A stretch of 64,000 bases of DNA, taken from contig OX442314.1 of the NCBI GenBank assembly GCA_949358305.1, forward strand, positions 9,107,060-9,171,059, written 5' to 3'. Positions 54,546 to 64,000 of the stretch are shown piece by piece. The notes under the pieces were generated by a model. It saw nothing but the letters and a program-made list of their open reading frames with translations, ran no database searches and was not told the origin of the DNA. Position numbers and translations under genes: made by a program. Position 1 is the first letter of the stretch. Each line of letters starts with the position of its first letter. This DNA comes from Strigamia acuminata (lineage: Eukaryota > Arthropoda > Chilopoda > Geophilomorpha > Linotaeniidae).

Positions 54546-57500
54546 TTATTCTAATTGCTTAATGTCTTTGAAATTGGTTTCACCACTCGTGATTAACTCA
54601 TCAGCTGCAATTTGCATCTCGCAGTTCAAATCAAGCGTCTCCATTTTAGACTCAATTGAACCATCCACCGCCGGTGAATCCCTTTCCTCCATTTTGCAAT
54701 CATCTTTCAATCCAATCTCCGAAGTTTCCAAACCTGCTTTTGATTCTAATTCTGAATCTTTTTCCTCCATTTTGAATTCCGGTTTCGCTTCCAATTCTAC
54801 TTCGGCTTTCACTTTCGCTTTCGTTTCCAATTCTACTTCGGCTTTCGCTTTCGCTTCCAATTCTACTTCCGCTTTCGCTTTCGCTTCCAATTCTACTTCC
54901 GCTTTCGCTTTCGCTTCCAATTCTACTTCGGCTTCCGCTTTCGCTTCCAATTCTACTTCGGCTTCCGCTTCCGCTTCCAATTCGGCTTTGGCTTCCGCTT
55001 CCGATTCTACTTCGGCTTCCGCTTCCGATTCTACTTCGGCTTCCGCTTCCGATTCTACTTCGGCTTCCGCTTCCGATTCTACTTCGGCTTCCGCTTCCAG
55101 TTCTACTTCGGCTTCCGCTTTCGCTTCCACTTCTAATTTTACTTCGGCTTTTGCTTCGTTTTCATCCATTTTGTAATCCGGCTTCGCTTCCAATTCAGGT
55201 TTCGCTTCCTTTTCCTCCATTTTGAAATCCGACTTTGATTCCAATCCGGATTCCGCCTCCGGAATCTCCATTTTTACCTCAACCTCATTTTCCTCCATCT
55301 TGAAATCCTTTGGATTCGATTTCGCTTCCTCCATTTCCAAATTCTCTTCCGCAACCACATCCTTTCCATTCTCCACCTTGCAATCCACTTCCGAATCCGT
55401 CTCTGCGCGCGCCGTTTCAAATCCCCCTTCCGACCCTTTCTCCGTATCCGTTTCCCCATTTTCCGCCGAACGATCCGACTTATCGTTATTCCCAGCCCCT
55501 TCTTCCACTCCATTCTCTTCCGCCTTAATCTTGCCAACTTCCGCCTGGAAAACATCGTCCTTGATCGGATCCACGTCGTGCCCGTCGTCCGTCGGACACG
55601 ACAAATCCTGAGATTCATTTCCGCTTGTAGTCAAATCTTCCCACGACTCGTCGCCGCCCGCACTCTCGTCAACGGATCCTTCCGTTTCCTTTCCCAAATC
55701 CTCCATTTTTACCTCCATTTTCACCGCCACCTTCGCCTCGTCCTCCTTTATCGCTTCGCTCTTCGGGGAATACTCCTCTCCGAAGACCTTTTCGTCCTCC
55801 GACTGACTACTAGCGGACAAAACTCGTCCGCTGCCGACTCTTCGCGGTCGCTGTTGAGCGGGTTTCTTGTCGGCGAACGTTTGGTTGGTGGGGCTTGAGG
55901 TCAAATCGTTGTTCACTCGGATTTGCAAAAAGTCCCTTCCGATGTTCACTTTCCTATCCGTAGGCGAGCGCGCCATGTCGGCGTCCGAGCTGCTGTCCGA
56001 GTATCGTTTGTTTGGTGGCGGTCTGCGAGGATTGTGGCCTCTGCCGCGGCCTGTGGATGGGAAAGGTGGCATTTCTCCGCCGTTGTTGCCGCCGCGGCCT
56101 CGATCGCGTCGGTCTCGGCCTCGATCACCTCGATCACCTCGATCGTTGCGATCTCGATCTTGAATGGGATCTCGGTCGCGTCCGCCGCCGCGTCCGAATA
56201 AGCAACCGCGGTTGCCGGCTCGGCCTCCTCTGGGGCCGGTTTCGTGTCGCCAACCCTCGTTGTCGTCATCACTTTAAATAGATAAAAGTGAGTGGTGTTA
56301 ATTTTAGAGAATGAAATTAGTGTTTACGATAGTGAATGCATTCAACAAATTCATTTTCTTGACCAAAAATTCATTTTTTTTGACCAAAAATTCATTTTTT
56401 TGACCAAAAATTCATTTTTTTGACCAAAAATTCATTTTTTTGACCAAAAATTCATTTTTTTGACCAAAAATTCATTTTTTTGACCAAAAATTCATTTTTT
56501 TGACCAAAAATTCATTTTTTTGACCAAAAATTCATTTTTTTGACCAAAAATTCATTTTTTTGACCAAAAATTCATTTTCTTGACCAAAAATTCATTTTCT
56601 TGACCAAAAATTCATTTTTTTGACCAAAAATTCATTTTTTTGACCAAAAATTCATTTTTTTGACCAAAAATTCATTTTTTTGACCAAAAATTCATTTTCT
56701 TGACCAAAAAATCATTTTCTTGACCAAAAAATCATTTTTTTGACCAAAAATTAATTTTTTTGACCAAAAATTAATTTTTTTGACTAAAAATTAATTCTTT
56801 GAAGCACAATCAGTCAACTCTAATGTAAAAAAAAAGTACGTACTCTTGTATGATTTTATCACGGTCCCACTCGCGTCTCCATTCACCGGAAGCAGTTTTT
56901 TGTCTCGCGAGACGCTCCTTATCGCATTGGTCCTGCACCCTCTTCCACTCCTCATACTGCGTTCGTTCATGACCGGTCATAGTTAAAGACATCTCCATTT
57001 TATTGCGCGGCGGCCCTCGAGGATGTTCCTAAAAAACCAACCACAATTACCCACAATTCCCCAATTCTCAGTCTCCTCCCTCACCCGTTCGTGTCTCCTG
57101 CGTATCTGAATGGTGTTTTTCACGTTGGAAAAATCCTGGCCGCCGTAATTACTCGGGTGACGTCGGCTTTGAATTCGCTGCTCGTCATTTTCGATTCCGA
57201 CTCGTAATCTATCGAACAAAAAATTGTAGCTTGGATCTGGAGGCGGATTTTCGTCTTCGCTCAGTCGTTGTTGTCTTCTACTCTGGTCATTCGAACTGCT
57301 CGTCTCTCTCGTCTCTCTCGGCTCTCTCGTCTCTCTCCCCCCGCCCCCGCCCCCGCCTCCGCCGGGGGAATCGGGCTTCGGTTTCCGTGGTTTCGGCGCA
57401 TTCGATCTCGGACTCGATCTCGCGATGCCGCGTGGAGTTTTTTCGACCGTCCCATCCTAATGATTTTATAAAAATAAATGGAGTAATTTTTAATTTGTTA

Positions 57501-59027
57501 AAAAAAGCAAGTGTGAAAAATGATTGCGCACCTGTGCCAATTGCTTGGCTAAAGCTGCGTTGCTGTTTTCTTCCGCATTTTGCTTGTCGGCTTCGATTTC
57601 CTGGTTTTATAAAGTACAAAATGTGGAGTAAGTAACGATTTCGGTATACATTTTAGTATTAACATGTAAGCTTAAATCACATTGAAATGAGTGGAATGAG
57701 ATCTGAATCTAAATGAAATCTAAATCTGAATAAAATATGAATCTGATTTAGGTCTAAATCAGTAAATATCAAGTCTGAATCAGTAAAAATCAAACCTGAA
57801 TCAGTGAAAACAGGACTGAATCAGTAAAAATCAGGTCTAAATCAGTAAAAGTCAAGTCTGAATCAGTAAAAGTCAGGTCTGAATCAGCAAAAACCATGTC
57901 TAAATCAGCATTGATTCAGTTAAGTCAGCTTGAAATCAGCATTAATTCGGTTATATCAGCATTAATTCAACGAAATCAGTTCTAAATCAGCATTAATTCA
58001 ACGAAATCAGCTCTGAATCAGCATTAATTCAGTTAAATCAGCTCTAAATCAGCATTAATTCAGTTAAATCAGCTCTAAATCAGCATTAATTAAGTTAAAT
58101 TAGCTCTAAATTCGCATTAATTCAGTTAAATCAGCTCTAAATCAGCATTAATTCAGTTAAATCAGCTCTAAATCAGCATTAATTCAGTTAAATCAGCTCT
58201 AAATCAGCATTAATTCAGTTAAATCAGCTCTAAATCAGCATTAATTCAGTTAAATATCAGTTCTAAATCAGCACTAATTCAGTTAAATCAGCTCTAAATC
58301 AGCATTAATTCAGTTAAATAAGCTCTAAATCAGCATTAACTCAGCAAAATCGGCTCAAAGAAATCCGCGCAAACAATAATTAAATCAGCACAAATAATAA
58401 AATCAGCTCAAAATCAGCTATCAATTTGTTCTAAATCAGTAAAACCAGGTACAGGAACCTCTCGATGTGCATCGTTTTATTCTCCACGCTTGCATCGCTT
58501 GGTTTGCGTAGTTTCGATGCTTCGAAACTTGAATAGAGGCTTTTCCATTGCGCAGATTCAATTTACATGCTCATTCCGTGCAAATCGAGAGACAAACTAT
58601 TTGCAATAAAATACACATATATACCAAATAGCGTTGTTGCAATTCCTTATTTCTCTGCCGTATTTTTTCCATCTTACTATCCAAATACGCTTCCTTCGCC
58701 TCCCGATTATCCTATTTAAAACAAACAAACAAACAAACAAACAAACCGATAAATAAATAAATCCAAATTTTAACTACTTAATTATTAATCCAAAATTTCA
58801 AAAAATATAAATATTTATTTATTCCATGCTGTGTTAGTAAATACTCACATTATATTAAATTGCAGCACAAAACAGAAGAAAAAAAAGGAAAAAAAGAAGG
58901 AAAAAAAGTGCCATCAGATACGAAGTGCAATTTTCTTTCCATTTTTATAATATTTCTCTATTTTTTTTTAGTTAAATACTGTATATTTAACCTCTATTGA
59001 TATACTTACATCAGTCACTTCGGCCAT
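54546..59027 (-). CDS. CCDC9: CCDC9 homologue (coiled-coil domain-containing protein 9)
   Basis: Six coding exons: 59010-59027, 58625-58711, 57532-57600, 57085-57456, 56844-57028 and 54546-56271 (2457 nt, 818 residues), phases consistent. An untranslated exon joins at 59041 (TTTTTAG|GT). An N-terminal coiled coil (EKIRQRNKELQQRYL) aligns with the start of vertebrate CCDC9. NYGGQDF..RRRHER and EMSLTMTGHER..YEEWKR..GEWRREWD are the family's conserved core. Then come an RG/RD-rich stretch (GRGRGHN) and a long acidic C-terminal region. About residues 620-740 are imperfect repeats of E-V-E-L-E-A-K-A-type heptads to decads. CCDC9 binds RNA/exon-junction components in vertebrates; role here inferred. 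Three introns hold minisatellites. Confidence 0.85.
56345..56805. repeat. 20-bp minisatellite in CCDC9 intron 5
   Basis: About 22 units of TGACCAAAAATTCATTTTTT, very uniform, with C/T changes at one position and a few A changes at the right end. Confidence 0.93.
57740..58400. repeat. 21-bp and 31-bp minisatellites in CCDC9 intron 2
   Basis: First part (to ~57900) has a ~21-bp unit of AATCAGTAAAAGTCAAGTCTG. The second part (~57960-58340) has a 31-bp unit with AAATCAGCTCTAAATCAGC and ATTAATTCAGTT, about 12 units. Both are built on the motif AATCAG. Confidence 0.9.
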
Positions 59028-59899
59028 GTCTTTGGCAACACCTAAAAAAATGCATAAAATTATAATAAACGTCAATTAGTGGATTTTGTTGCGTTTTTTT
59101 TTTGATTTTGTAGCGATCGGGCGAGAAATCCGCAGGAAAAGCCGAGATAACATACCTATCCGTTGAATTAAGCTCTGGTTTTAGTCGAAATCGATGGGGT
59201 TTGGCGGAAACGATGCTAAAATGTAATTGACGCCATGATAACTAGTGCTACGCTCGTACCACCGCACGGAACAATTTATGGACGGTCACCGGCCACAGAC
59301 AACTTCCAGCAATGGTATTGCGCATGCGCAGCAAGTGTTTTGTTAGAACTCGCTCGATGCCTAATGTTAAAATGGCATATAAATAAATTCAATTGTTTTT
59401 TTCGTGTTTAAAATCTTTCCCAATTTTCAATTTTTGGCTTATTTTTTTATTGTAATTATTGGAAATTAATCGTGGAAATAATTTTAAAAATATTTAAAAA
59501 TTGAATTTTTTGATTTTCAAAATATGAAAATTGCGTTTTGTTATTATATTATTTAGTTTTCCATTTTATTTCATCTAATATTTATATTTTTCATCGTTAG
59601 GCATTTAATTTAATTTAGTTTACTACATTTTTGATTTTTATACGCATTTTCTAGTGTTAGTATTTGCCGCTAGATGGAAGCCAACTCATGTAAACAAAGA
59701 TGGCGGGCGAATTTGACTGAGGTACATGTTCGAATATTTTGTTCTTAATTTTTTAATTTTTTTAAAATTAAACGAATTTCCCCCGCCGCTTAAACGGCCA
59801 TTAGTGTTTATTTCCAACTACAAAAACCCCGTTTCATTTACGTTTCGTTTGAAATCGCACGATTTTAACGTCTAATTAACATTTAATTTTCTTTGTCAG
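59028..59899. promoter_or_regulatory. Shared divergent promoter of CCDC9 and the coiled-coil gene
   Basis: About 910 bp lie between the two start codons. TGCGCATGCGCA at 59319-59330 is a perfect palindromic NRF-1 (insect ewg) site. AAGATGGCGG at 59697-59706 resembles a YY1 site of the type found at transcription starts. It is followed by a possible untranslated exon ending GACTGAG|GTACAT at 59721. The site identities are from known consensus sequences; use is inferred. Confidence 0.5.
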
Positions 59900-59937
59900 A
59901 ATTTCGCATACGGAACAACACTGGTGCGCATTTATTA

Positions 59938-62900
59938 ATGGAAAGCTGCAATCAATTAGTGAATTCGACGTCCAGTGAAGATCTTCACAGCTCAAATTTG
60001 TCGACTGAGGAAATCCGCGTAAAAAATCGAATTCGAAAGAAATCGAGCAACAGAAACGGAGTCCACGGCGTCATAGACAAAAAGATTTTTATTAAATTCC
60101 AAAAACTCACACGCACGCTGAAAGTAAACGATAAAACATCGTTGCAAACTCGTATTTACCGTCACACGTTTAATATTTTGCAGGAAACGCGGTCGAATCT
60201 GTTAAATATGGACCAAATGCTCGTGAAATTTCGAGAACAAGCGAAAATGGTGTCAAATTTGTCGATTTTTGATTGGAAATTTCGATTTTAATTTGTGTAA
60301 TTTTCATAATTGCAGGCCGAGTCGGTTAATTTCACCGGAACACGGCCGCGTGGACGGCGGACGGCTTCGGTGCCGCCTCCGTTGAGAATTTCGAATTGTC
60401 AGTTGTGCGGCGGAGACAGTTCGCAACAGCCTCGGTGTCAGTCGGTGGATAATTTTGAATCTGTGAATTTGATAAAAGCTGCGAAAATACCTCAATTGGT
60501 TAATATTTATTTAATTCAGTTGTAAATAATTTTTTTTTAGTTTTTAAATTTATTTTTATTATTTTTATTTATTTAGTCTAGTCGTCATTCTCAGTCAATG
60601 CAAGATCTCCGAGCCGCGCCGCCTTCTCCTTTGTGTGTTTCAAAGGAAACGCCATCTTTTACACCGTACCCTAAAATGTAAAATTAATTTCGGAGACCAA
60701 TTGATAGTTTTCTTCCCTTTATTGCGAAATTAACTTTATTAGACCATAAAATTCATTTTTTAAGCGCTTAGTTGCACATTGACGTCTGTTTTAAAAGAAA
60801 AATGGGCAAAAAATATTCTGAAATACACTCAAACGTTATTTTACTACACGGATAGTACAAATAATGCGTTTTTAGACAAAATAATCTCCCTTTTACGTGA
60901 AAAAATGCATTTTTATGGCACATGAATGTCAATTTTACACGAAAAAATGCAAGAAATGTTGATTTTACGATTTTAAATGCACTTTAGTGTTATTTTTTTC
61001 ACAAAAAAAGTGTAAAAACGATATTTTTGCTTCGATTTCAACATAAAAATGTGCAGAAAGTCCATTTTCTTAAGTAAAATGGGCAAGAACTCCATTTGAA
61101 CAAGAAGAAGTGCAAAAAAACGCCTTATTTATCTCGAATTCTACTCAAAAATCTACAAAATTGTCATATTTATGCCAAAAACTGCAAAATTTGTCATATT
61201 GATTTCAAAAAATGCAAAATTTGTCATATTTATGCCAAAAAATGCAAAATTTGTCATTTTTATGCCAAACTGTGCAGAATTATTCATATTTATGTCGTAA
61301 AATGCCTGAAATTGTTATATTTATGCTAAAAAATGCCTAAAATTGTCATGTTTATGCCAAAAAATGCTTAAAATTGTCATATTTATGCCAAAAAATGCCT
61401 ATAATTGTCATTTTTATGCCTAAAATTTGTTATTTTTATACGTAAAATTGTCATTTTTGTACGTAAAATTGTCATTTCTATACCTCAGTCACCCCATCAT
61501 TTTACTATTTAAAAAAAAAAGTCTAACATTATAAAATAACAATTTCAGGGAAGAGTCAACTGGCGATGCATTAAACTCTGCTAGAGGATCCGAAATATCC
61601 GTAACAAAAACCGAAATGAGAAAAAAACAATAATAAAACAATTGAAAAAAAATCTTTCAAAGTTGGCGAGCGCAACCGTCGAAGAAATGCGATCCGACAT
61701 CATCAGTTTGAAGAACCAGCTACAGAAACTAGAACTGTCGGGACAGATCCACACACAGGTTCGAATTTCCCGCCTTAAATCAAACGAAATGGAACTAATA
61801 AAAACGAAATCAAACGATTGCAGCAAAGTTTACTGTACCAGCAAGTGGAGATGAAAGACCGCGTCATATCCGACATGACGCAACATCTGCAGGATTTGTC
61901 GAGCAAGTTGGAGATGAGCGAAGAACAACGGTGTCAGCTGCTGTTGAAGTTGGAGGACACGCTGCGGACGTCGCTCGACGTGGGCTCCGAGGCGGAGAAA
62001 TTCGCCGCCGAGGTGAAGCGCGTGGAGGAAATGGCGGCCGAAGTGCAGGCGGATAAGGATCGGTTGCGGAGACGGGCGAGGAAGATCGTTTTGGAGTAAG
62101 TTTGGTGGATTTTTTGGTGGATTTTTGGTTGATTTTTGTTTGTTTTTGTTTAGGTTGAAGGAGAAGTGCAAGCAGTATTTGTCGGAGACGCAGCGGTTGA
62201 AGGATAGGGAGTGGGAGTTGGAGCAGAAGTGTTCGCAGGCTTCGCAGGAGAATAATGCATTGACGAGGCAGGTGACTGGGTTGCAAGAAAGGCTGCAGGA
62301 ATCGATTGTGGAGATGCAGAATTTTAAGGTTTGGGATGAGAAGATGGTGTTTTGAAACGGTTTAAGGATGGGATAATGTTTTTAAATGTTTTAAGACGAA
62401 GGAAAAAATTTTAGAAGGGTTTTGAGACGAGAGAAAAAATTTTAGAACGGTTTTAAGACGAAAGAAAAAATTTTAAAACGGGTTTAAGATGAAAGAAAAA
62501 ATTTTATAATGGTTTTAAGACGAAAATAAAATTTTAAAACGGTTTTAAGACGAAACAAAAAATTTTAAAACGGTTTTAAGACAAAACAAAAAATTTTAAA
62601 ACCGTTTTAAGACGAAACAAAAAATTTTAAAACGGTTTTAAGACGAAAGAAAAATTTTAAAACGGTTTTTACACGAAAGAAAAAATTTTAAAACGGTTTT
62701 AAGACGAAACAAAAAATTTTAAAACGGGTTTAAGACGAAAGAAAAATTTTAAAACGGTTTTTACACGAAAGAAAAAATTTTAAAACGGTTATAAGATGGA
62801 AAAAAAAATGAAAATGGTTTTATGATGAAAAAAGTATTTTCAAATGGTTTTTTAGATTACAGAATTATTATAAAATAATTTTTTTTGGATTTGAAAAACG

Positions 62901-63410
62901 GTAGAATGAAAAATAAATGCTAAAACCATTTTTAAAACGAAAATAAACATCGTAAAACATTTTTAAACGAAAACAATCTAGAAAAACCTTTTTAACAGAA
63001 AAATGAATGTCGTAAAACAGTTTTAAAACGGAAAAATTTGTATAAATCACTTGTAAAATGTAAAAATTACTGTATATAGCTTATTTTTTGCAGATAAAAG
63101 CGGACGATATTCAGCAAACTTCTCAGCGAAAAGACGTTGAACTGATTGAATTGAGAGCCGTGCATCAAGAAGTGCAGAAAACAGTACAAAATCACAAAGA
63201 TGTCAACCATAAAGTACCGAAAATATGAAAAAAAAATTAAAAAAAAAATTGTTTATTAAAATTTTTTTTTTTATTAAGCTCGTGAACAACAACGAAGTTT
63301 TGAAGAACAAAGTGGAATGTTTACAAAACGAAAAAAACCACCTCGACATGAAATTAGTAGCGATGGAAAAGGAATTGCTTTTGTCTCTCCAACGACTTGA
63401 GGAACTAAAA
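59938..63410 (+). CDS. Coiled-coil protein, 5' part, family not recognised
   Basis: Coding exons in window: 59938-60249 (exon begins after TTTGTCAG at 59899), 60316-60498, 60577-60677, 61549-61600, 61663-61758, 61824-62095, 62154-62328, 63094-63201 and 63279-63410. Every phase joins, and the frame leaves the window open. The N-terminal ~110 residues are polar, with a helical segment (TSLQTRIYRHTFNILQE). A Pro/Ser/Arg-rich region includes CQLCGG and SQSMQDL. From exon 5 on, nearly continuous coiled coil (KNQLQKLEL, QHLQDLSSKLEM, EKFAAEVKRVEEMAAEVQ, LKEKCKQYLSETQRL). This suggests a structural protein, such as a centrosomal or Golgi coiled-coil protein, but I do not recognise a family. Donors at 60250 (GTGTCA) and 63202 (GTCAAC) are weak. 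Confidence 0.72.
61140..61490. repeat. 30-bp minisatellite in intron 3 of the coiled-coil gene
   Basis: Units of about 30 bp with TTGTCATATTTATGCC and AAAAAATGCAAAA, decaying to the right. Confidence 0.85.
62370..62800. repeat. 31-bp minisatellite in intron 7 of the coiled-coil gene
   Basis: About 14 units with AAAACGGTTTTAAGACGAAA then AAAAAATTTT, period mainly 31 bp. Confidence 0.9.
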
Positions 63411-63470
63411 GTAAGAAAAATTCTAAAATTAAAAAAAAGAAGCAATTTACTGTATTTTAGTATTTTAGTT

Positions 63471-63555
63471 GCCCTCGTTTTGTAGCCGCACTTCAGAGAG
63501 GCGGTTTGAAATAAGAGCCGCCCTCAAATAATAGCCGCGGCTACTATTCGAGGGC
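63471..63555. mobile_element. 85-bp inverted-repeat element
   Basis: GCCCTCG..TAGCCGC at the left and its inverse at the right (GCGGCTA..CGAGGGC), plus an internal AATAATAGCCGCGGCTACTATT palindrome-like stretch. MITE-like; no clear target duplication. Confidence 0.5.
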
Positions 63556-63639
63556 TTTTGTAACCAAACAGGAAACGGTTAATGATGATAGTTATTTAGA
63601 TAGAAAATTTTTAAAAAAAAGTGAAATTTTAATGGAAAA

Positions 63640-64000
63640 AATTTAAATTTCACTGAAAAATACGGAGTAACATTTTAATGAAAAAAGTGAAATTTTAATC
63701 AAAAAAGTAAAATTTTTATTTAAAAAATGAAATTTCAATGGAAAAAAGTGAAATTTTAATCAAAAAAGTGAAATTTTAATAAAAAAAGTGAAATTTTAAT
63801 AAAAAAAAAAGTGAAATTTTAATCAAAAAAGTGAAATTTTAATCAAAAAAGTGAAATTTTAATAAAAAAAAAAGTGAAATTTTAATCAAAAAAAGTGAAA
63901 TTTTAATCAAAAAAGTGAAATTTTAATCAAAAAAAGTGAAATTTTAATCAAAAAAGTGAAATTTTAATAAAAAAAAGTGAAATTTTAATCAAAAAGTGAA
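63640..64000. repeat. 20-bp minisatellite in intron 9 of the coiled-coil gene
   Basis: Units of AGTGAAATTTTAATCAAAAA with A-run length changes (about 19-22 bp). Runs to the window edge. Confidence 0.9.

Noticed and set aside
54490-55176. 228-codon plus-strand Ser/Ala-rich open frame
   Set aside because: Exact antisense of the CCDC9 acidic repeat; the minus frame joins properly spliced exons.
61581-62286. Minus-strand open frames opposite the coiled-coil exons
   Set aside because: The plus-strand exons join in phase with splice signals; the minus frames do not.

Overview
The window looks like a piece of an arthropod nuclear genome. The host background is AT-rich, genes have short GT..AG introns, telomere-type (TTAGG)n runs occur inside it, and Ty3/gypsy, BEL/Pao and hAT elements sit among animal genes (Star-like FkbM proteins, RNase H1, CCDC9). 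I cannot name the species. There are no bacterial features, tRNAs, rRNAs or CRISPR arrays. Exon models were built by hand from reading frame, splice consensus and comparison between paralogues inside the window.

Layout. 1-460: part of an LTR of one gypsy-like family, inserted into the integrase region of the next element. 461-8001 (minus): gypsy family A copy 1, broken. 8002-8285: a 20-bp AT-rich satellite. 8286-19627 (plus): gypsy family A copy 2, complete, with two 1133-bp LTRs that look identical, gag, pol, an extra third ORF and a 4-bp target duplication (AAGA). 19628-21425: the same satellite continues. 21.7-35.6 kb and 39.0-49.5 kb: two paralogous blocks of a tandemly duplicated cluster of Star-like/FkbM-fold type II membrane protein genes, all on the minus strand (B, A, F in block 1; D, C, E in block 2). 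Comparing the blocks dates and delimits several insertions: a BEL/Pao element with identical LTRs placed on a splice donor, a 1280-bp hAT element with its empty site in the other block, a 135-bp hAT-type MITE, TA-flanked MITEs, a 912-bp terminal-inverted-repeat element carrying TTAGG runs, and nested MITEs. Between the blocks lie a solo LTR and several small inverted-repeat elements.

50.6-53.3 kb: a palindromic inverted duplication with ~1.1-kb arms, each arm carrying an RNase H1-like gene; one copy looks intact, the other has lost a splice acceptor. 54.5-59.0 kb (minus): a CCDC9 homologue. 59.9 kb to the window end (plus): a divergently transcribed coiled-coil protein gene, running out of the window. 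The two share a promoter region with a perfect NRF-1-type palindrome.

Strongest unusual signals: (1) gypsy family A carries about 28 ACGCGT hexamers in 11.3 kb, roughly ten times chance and far above the rest of the window; (2) its Pol has four AT-hook motifs between RNase H and integrase, while both copies sit in an AT-rich satellite at the same AAGA position of the 20-bp unit; (3) it has a third, non-envelope-like ORF; (4) intronic minisatellites across unrelated genes have periods of 20-21 or 30-31 bp, close to two and three helical turns; (5) a BEL insertion whose target duplication preserves the 5' splice site it hit.
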